Assembly (NCBI GenBank): GCA_017446585.1
Contig: JAFSQL010000012.1
Span: forward strand, 57,981-121,980
DNA from: Paludibacteraceae bacterium
GTDB taxonomy: Bacteria > Bacteroidota > Bacteroidia > Bacteroidales > Paludibacteraceae
Reading direction: 5' to 3'
Length of the DNA stretch: 64,000 nt
Shown here: positions 62,301 through 64,000 of the stretch, piece by piece
Numbering within the stretch: the stretch's first letter is position 1
Layout: the number at the start of each line of letters is the position of its first letter
Made by a program: the position numbers and the translations under genes
Notes under the pieces: model-generated
The model's input: the letters and a program-made list of their open reading frames with translations, nothing else
The model's database searches: none
What the model was told of the DNA's origin: nothing

Positions 62301-64000
62301 AGTCGTTCGCTACGATGGATGTCACGATTGCAGACATTCTTGACGCACCAGCAAACAATGAGTTTACTTCTTGCATCACCACCGGCACGAAGGCATGGAG
62401 CGACCTTGTTCCAACCGTACCAGATGGCTATGAGAGAGTATGGTATGCTACGCCATCGTCGGCGGGCGACACGGATGAACCTGCGGCTGTAAGCCTCGCA
62501 TCGGCAAGTGAACAAGACTACTATGTGACTTACAGAGCGACGACCGCGCCGTTCTGCGAGAGCGAAAAGGCGACGTTGCACATAGAGGTATATGCACAAC
62601 CAGCCGCACCAGAAGTGGTGGCTAATCACACGGTTTGCGCCGCATCGACGGCAAGCAACTACGCTTGGAATGTTTCTGTGACCGTTCCTTCGGGATATGA
62701 AGCGGTATGGTATTCTGCCGACGATGATGAAGCGGTGCTTGCCAGCGAGCCAGCAGCCGTTGACTTGACGGTGGCAGCCGTATCGGAGACATATGTGGCG
62801 TTGAAGAACACAACGACGAACTGCGTCGGACCTCGCGCTAAGGTTATGGTGACGGTGAAGGAAGTGCCTGTGGCACCTACCACCTCGACTATCAGCCAGT
62901 GTCCTGCAGCCGCTTCGGATGTTCGCACATGGGCATCGCTCGTGAGCGGTACGACGGGAACAATCAATTGGTATGAGGAAGATGGCGTGACACCGGCAAC
63001 GGCACCAACTACATTCGACCTCGCTGTTCCAATGGCATTGACACAATACTACGTGAGCCAGACGGTGAACGGATGTGAGAGTGAGAAAAAGCTTGTATCC
63101 GTGGAAATCACGAATACTCCTACCGACCCAGTAGTTGAAGACCTCGTACAATGCGTAGCGACGACGGGCACGAAGACATGGGCATCGCTCGTGACGACCA
63201 CAGGCACGTTGCTGTGGTACACGGAGGACAATGACGGAACCATCATCGGCTCCGAAGTGTCACCGGGTGCTCCGACGGACATTGACCTGACGACAGCGAG
63301 TGACAACACATACTATGTAATCGTGAAGGACGCATCGGGTTGCAAGAGCAACCGCGTACCAGTGACGGCTACGATATATGCCCTCCCTGAGGCATCGGTA
63401 TCGACTACACCAGCATCGTGCCATAATGGCAATAATGGTACGGCTACGGTTACGACAGATGCTGGTACGGGTGTTTACACATTCCTCTGGAATGACGCTT
63501 CATCACAGACTACCGCAAAGGCTACCGGTCTCTCGGCTGGTAATGAATATACTGTGACCGTGACTGAAACCTATGGAGGAACTACGGCATGCGTCACAAC
63601 GGCTTCGGGTACTATCGGTAACCCTGCTCTGGTAGAAGCATCTGTTTCAAACGTAAACGATGCTCTCTGCAATGGTTTGAACGGTTCCGCTACCGTTTCG
63701 GCTACGGGTGGAACAGGAGTTTATACTTACAGTTGGAAGAATACCACTACGAATGCTGAAGTCAGCACGGAAGAAACTCCTGCGCTTCCTGCAGGTAATT
63801 ATACCGTAGTTGCAACAGATAATAATGAATGCCCTTCAGCGGCTGTTCCGGTAAGTATCACCGAGCCAGAGTTGTTGGAGGTGGTAGAGACGGGTCACGT
63901 GAACGTGAAGTGCAACGGCAACTCGACGGGCTCGATAGACATCACGGTGAGCGGCGGCACGAAGGCCACGGACTACACGTACTTGTGGACGACGAGTGAC
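56372..64000 (+). CDS. Giant SprB-like adhesin (3' end outside the window)
   Basis: The frame is open for 2543 codons to the window end. A signal peptide ends after SASAQ near residue 30. Residues 30-360 form an unassigned domain (AYLYWGGSRYHGS, FADVTTQLAG, FYLYDGMAWIGHGDNGG). Residues 370-480 resemble a DUF11-type module. Residues 640-735 and from about 2343 to the end are SprB-like repeats with the pattern cysteine, glycine-rich, TYSW, GNYTVVATD. Residues 1040-1220 are HYR-like. Residues 1230-2335 carry about 13 Cys-started Ig-like modules of 77-91 residues. SprB-type adhesins are moved by gliding machinery and exported by type IX secretion, but whether this one is cannot be shown without the C-terminus. 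It shares an operon with the previous gene. Confidence 0.8.
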   Translation, partial: MKLFNTTSKVLKTALLAVTAACCSLSASAQFENLRVQFNNERCRVVMIGSSAIELNDGTCLAADENNNSAAQKVRYTSVTVGGNTYNHTSSASIDLNGADVCNKTVTKAYLYWGGSRYHGSTDAFWNTTIKVAGPDLVFKNVSATAHGSSDATNGGDDRDPYWAFADVTTQLAGQVAGTFYVQGVPATLDKGSSEGGPTAAWTLILVFDDRSYPVTDFYLYDGMAWIGHGDNGGRTRLNVSGLSVPSAGEIGAFYGLAAIDGDVAKNKHEYITFQAKGGVSTGSVIDLNALRGTSDFLNSSITYNGAQVERSPDCINAIGWDSHHLDIPEGSVPNSTTNIDLTIDMTRDGNEEESIYPFMTYLGVVHEQPNVVLTKASSNPSVTFGKKYQYTIVAHNYGGTPTDANTAVLVDTLDANVDLIGATGNAKVTVNGVDRTASCVINYNAATRELRFSNLPSIPANPGEMVFTYQVQVKEAEREDLWRLECNQAVYNRGHLTYTFETLDEEHMTIVHATTNEATGAYSCNPSGEYTIVPITSPMPEYDGEFTHHVTEPNASQNLTTYLRNALKQHLGNTDYSLGNNTNEFSFYTNDTYTTSVNGSAMLNIADGATQNYYAKRNFTSPVAEKGVCSETYTIHLNRVACSLVVTPTVTKPLCSSTQTDKPSGVINVAITDGNDATAAHGMTYSLYASDGITLLQSESDVVSLSYAFSQVAPGTYNVTVTDYLGCTTTESAMVNDPDPIAILLTNDPNCAGQPSTLEATITAPAGQTDPEDYVFKWYRSTDGSDYALIDSVVGVNTYAITSYANTLYMKVEAYYANALCEDIECKGTQATTFEPGATPMISNTDTVQVVCSGTDLTPITLAAVSAIDGTTDVTASTAFTWSLVSSTGVSETVTLPTTNVLAAQTLTATTADTGLVRLRVVPTATSGSCEGDPITILLKVAPGPQADFSYEPSMCPNCSQIVTANVTAGEAPFTYTWALASDDDIPDSVTIAKDAECTNAQTKISFVGCTTDADLSLYITDKYGCKSPVIVHTISTNDNTAPTWSSAAGELDRTVEGCNAASITAAMESAPVATDNCSSDAYVAAHLTSSYTDDVSCAYGYVRTRTWYAYDSCGNQSAPYVQTITVRDLTAPDIAGTVADQLPVPTGTNCNYTVPDVTELVRALASDACTDNANLNITQSPVAGSPIASPFVASVIEVSVKDECDNEATTTVNLLAAEDFEFSLSKTSEAVCDGISVDISEYYVKPAATGYTYVVTNSASDVVSSTLSTAGTYTVTCTSDATGCSKTDEFTLTVNAMPDFDVTTPDPICNGQSIILANYVTVTPASTVTFYSDNTYSTEVTEATISNIYYIKAVTTVGSCEATSTIDVTVNPIPSVPTVTNREECEQTGTIAWNTLASVSDLVNETLVWYTTADVAVGGTPTAVDLSSAANSASYKVAARNTTTGCESEKATVSVTINASPAAPTVTPYNECGTLAVGSETYESLVTSIPTGTTLVWYETDAADAPVIGNPGTFATNVASDFDKTYYVAARATATSCYSAKEAVTVHVSALPDAPTTGNFSECADPTASTKAWSSLVTVPAGHTAVWYSADNDGDVMGSEPAAVNLTTAFTSKTYYVALKNTTTNCTGARSPVTIEVLALPALPTVTNYAECISTGTLAWNTRVSVPEGYSVAWYATSADDAAEISEPAAVDLTTASTTTYYVAAENNTTGCVGAKTPVTIAVNEKPAALVVEDPYEACATTGTMTWASRVTVPAGQTAVWFDSDADNAVAIAEPADVDLSAATDLTYYVAARNANGCVGPKTAVTITVYEIPATPAAVSVDFCAEQDANVTFASIIPAAPANCEARWYEDAGKVTACEDNDPGVKSLSVNNTSATKYFSWYNVDTHCESDAVAATINVLPDPIITVTNDDVKVCEGTTVTLADYASVNTGTLTFFSDDSYTSSVTTLSYTDGLTHTYYLQAVGTSVSTEGETCKSFATMDVTIADILDAPANNEFTSCITTGTKAWSDLVPTVPDGYERVWYATPSSAGDTDEPAAVSLASASEQDYYVTYRATTAPFCESEKATLHIEVYAQPAAPEVVANHTVCAASTASNYAWNVSVTVPSGYEAVWYSADDDEAVLASEPAAVDLTVAAVSETYVALKNTTTNCVGPRAKVMVTVKEVPVAPTTSTISQCPAAASDVRTWASLVSGTTGTINWYEEDGVTPATAPTTFDLAVPMALTQYYVSQTVNGCESEKKLVSVEITNTPTDPVVEDLVQCVATTGTKTWASLVTTTGTLLWYTEDNDGTIIGSEVSPGAPTDIDLTTASDNTYYVIVKDASGCKSNRVPVTATIYALPEASVSTTPASCHNGNNGTATVTTDAGTGVYTFLWNDASSQTTAKATGLSAGNEYTVTVTETYGGTTACVTTASGTIGNPALVEASVSNVNDALCNGLNGSATVSATGGTGVYTYSWKNTTTNAEVSTEETPALPAGNYTVVATDNNECPSAAVPVSITEPELLEVVETGHVNVKCNGNSTGSIDITVSGGTKATDYTYLWTTSD
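60062..63370 (+). repeat. Array of about 13 Ig-like modules in the giant adhesin
   Basis: Cysteine-led modules start near residues 1234, 1311, 1387, 1474, 1565, 1654, 1741, 1826, 1917, 2001, 2089, 2177 and 2261 (spacing 76-91). Ten share the pattern TGT...W..LV.VP.GY..VWY..D, then EPAAVDLTTA, TYYVA and NTTT.C.G. DNA identity between copies is uneven, so the array is old and under selection at protein level. Confidence 0.8.

Noticed and set aside
54203-63309. Long minus-strand frames under the repeat proteins
   Set aside because: They follow the repeats of the coding strand and show no family features.
60062-63370. Possible CRISPR array because of regular repeats
   Set aside because: The period is about 230-275 bases, the copies diverge at DNA level, and they lie in one open frame encoding Ig-like modules.

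Overview
The window reads as chromosome of a Bacteroidota bacterium, most likely in Bacteroidales. The main signs are repeated matches to the Bacteroidota promoter box TAnnTTTG placed 20 to 60 bases before start codons, mostly weak Shine-Dalgarno signals, Bacteroidota-typical families (DUF4831, DUF4296, a degenerate DksA/TraR protein, SprB-like repeats) and the gene order ileS-dksA-lspA-DUF4296. Most genes are housekeeping and tightly packed. No gap between genes exceeds about 190 bases. I saw no rRNA, tRNA, CRISPR array, transposase or phage gene.

Layout. 0-1 kb: 3' part of a secreted pectate lyase. 1-7.8 kb: pckA, then a promoter driving a DUF4831 protein, leuS and a glycosyltransferase. 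7.8-12.7 kb (minus strand): obgE, a secreted papain-like peptidase and a PgpH-type HD phosphodiesterase. 12.8-13.6 kb: an NlpC/P60 peptidase. 13.5-21.9 kb (minus): ileS, dksA-like, lspA, a DUF4296 lipoprotein, tsaE and the Fe-S assembly genes sufB, sufC and sufD. 21.9-28.5 kb (minus): a co-directional cassette of VanZ-like protein, CPBP membrane protease, a GAF/receiver/pyruvate-phosphate-dikinase-like fusion, a radical SAM protein and a ThiF/MoeB-like E1 enzyme. 28.6-30.3 kb: an orphan Vsr endonuclease facing a phosphodiesterase and an ABC ATPase. 30.4-32.8 kb: tpiA and the lipid transporter genes mlaE and mlaF. 32.9-35.9 kb: GDP-heptose synthesis from a divergent promoter, then ispD and a pectin methylesterase. 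37.6-42.5 kb: a TetR regulator and a 1412-residue 2-hydroxyacyl-CoA dehydratase activase. 42.6-47.1 kb (minus): rsfS, ftsH, a DEAD-box helicase and birA. 47.2-51.1 kb: a Sul-like dihydropteroate synthase, ispG and a PBP4-type carboxypeptidase. 51.1-64 kb: two very large secreted repeat proteins, the second running off the window end.

How the genes fit together. GmhA, HddA and a fused HddC-GmhB supply all four steps from sedoheptulose 7-phosphate to GDP-D-glycero-alpha-D-manno-heptose for surface glycans. IspD and IspG belong to the MEP isoprenoid pathway. SufBCD serves IspG and the radical SAM enzyme with Fe-S clusters. The pectate lyase and pectin methylesterase suggest a plant-polysaccharide diet. 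The large repeat proteins suggest surface attachment and probably type IX secretion, although no secretion gene lies here.

The observations most worth following are the folP gene, whose motifs resemble mobile sulfonamide-resistance Sul enzymes more than ordinary FolP; the five-gene cassette at 21.9-28.5 kb; a palindromic repeat that has become the coding end of the CPBP gene; and a duplicated mlaF 3' end.
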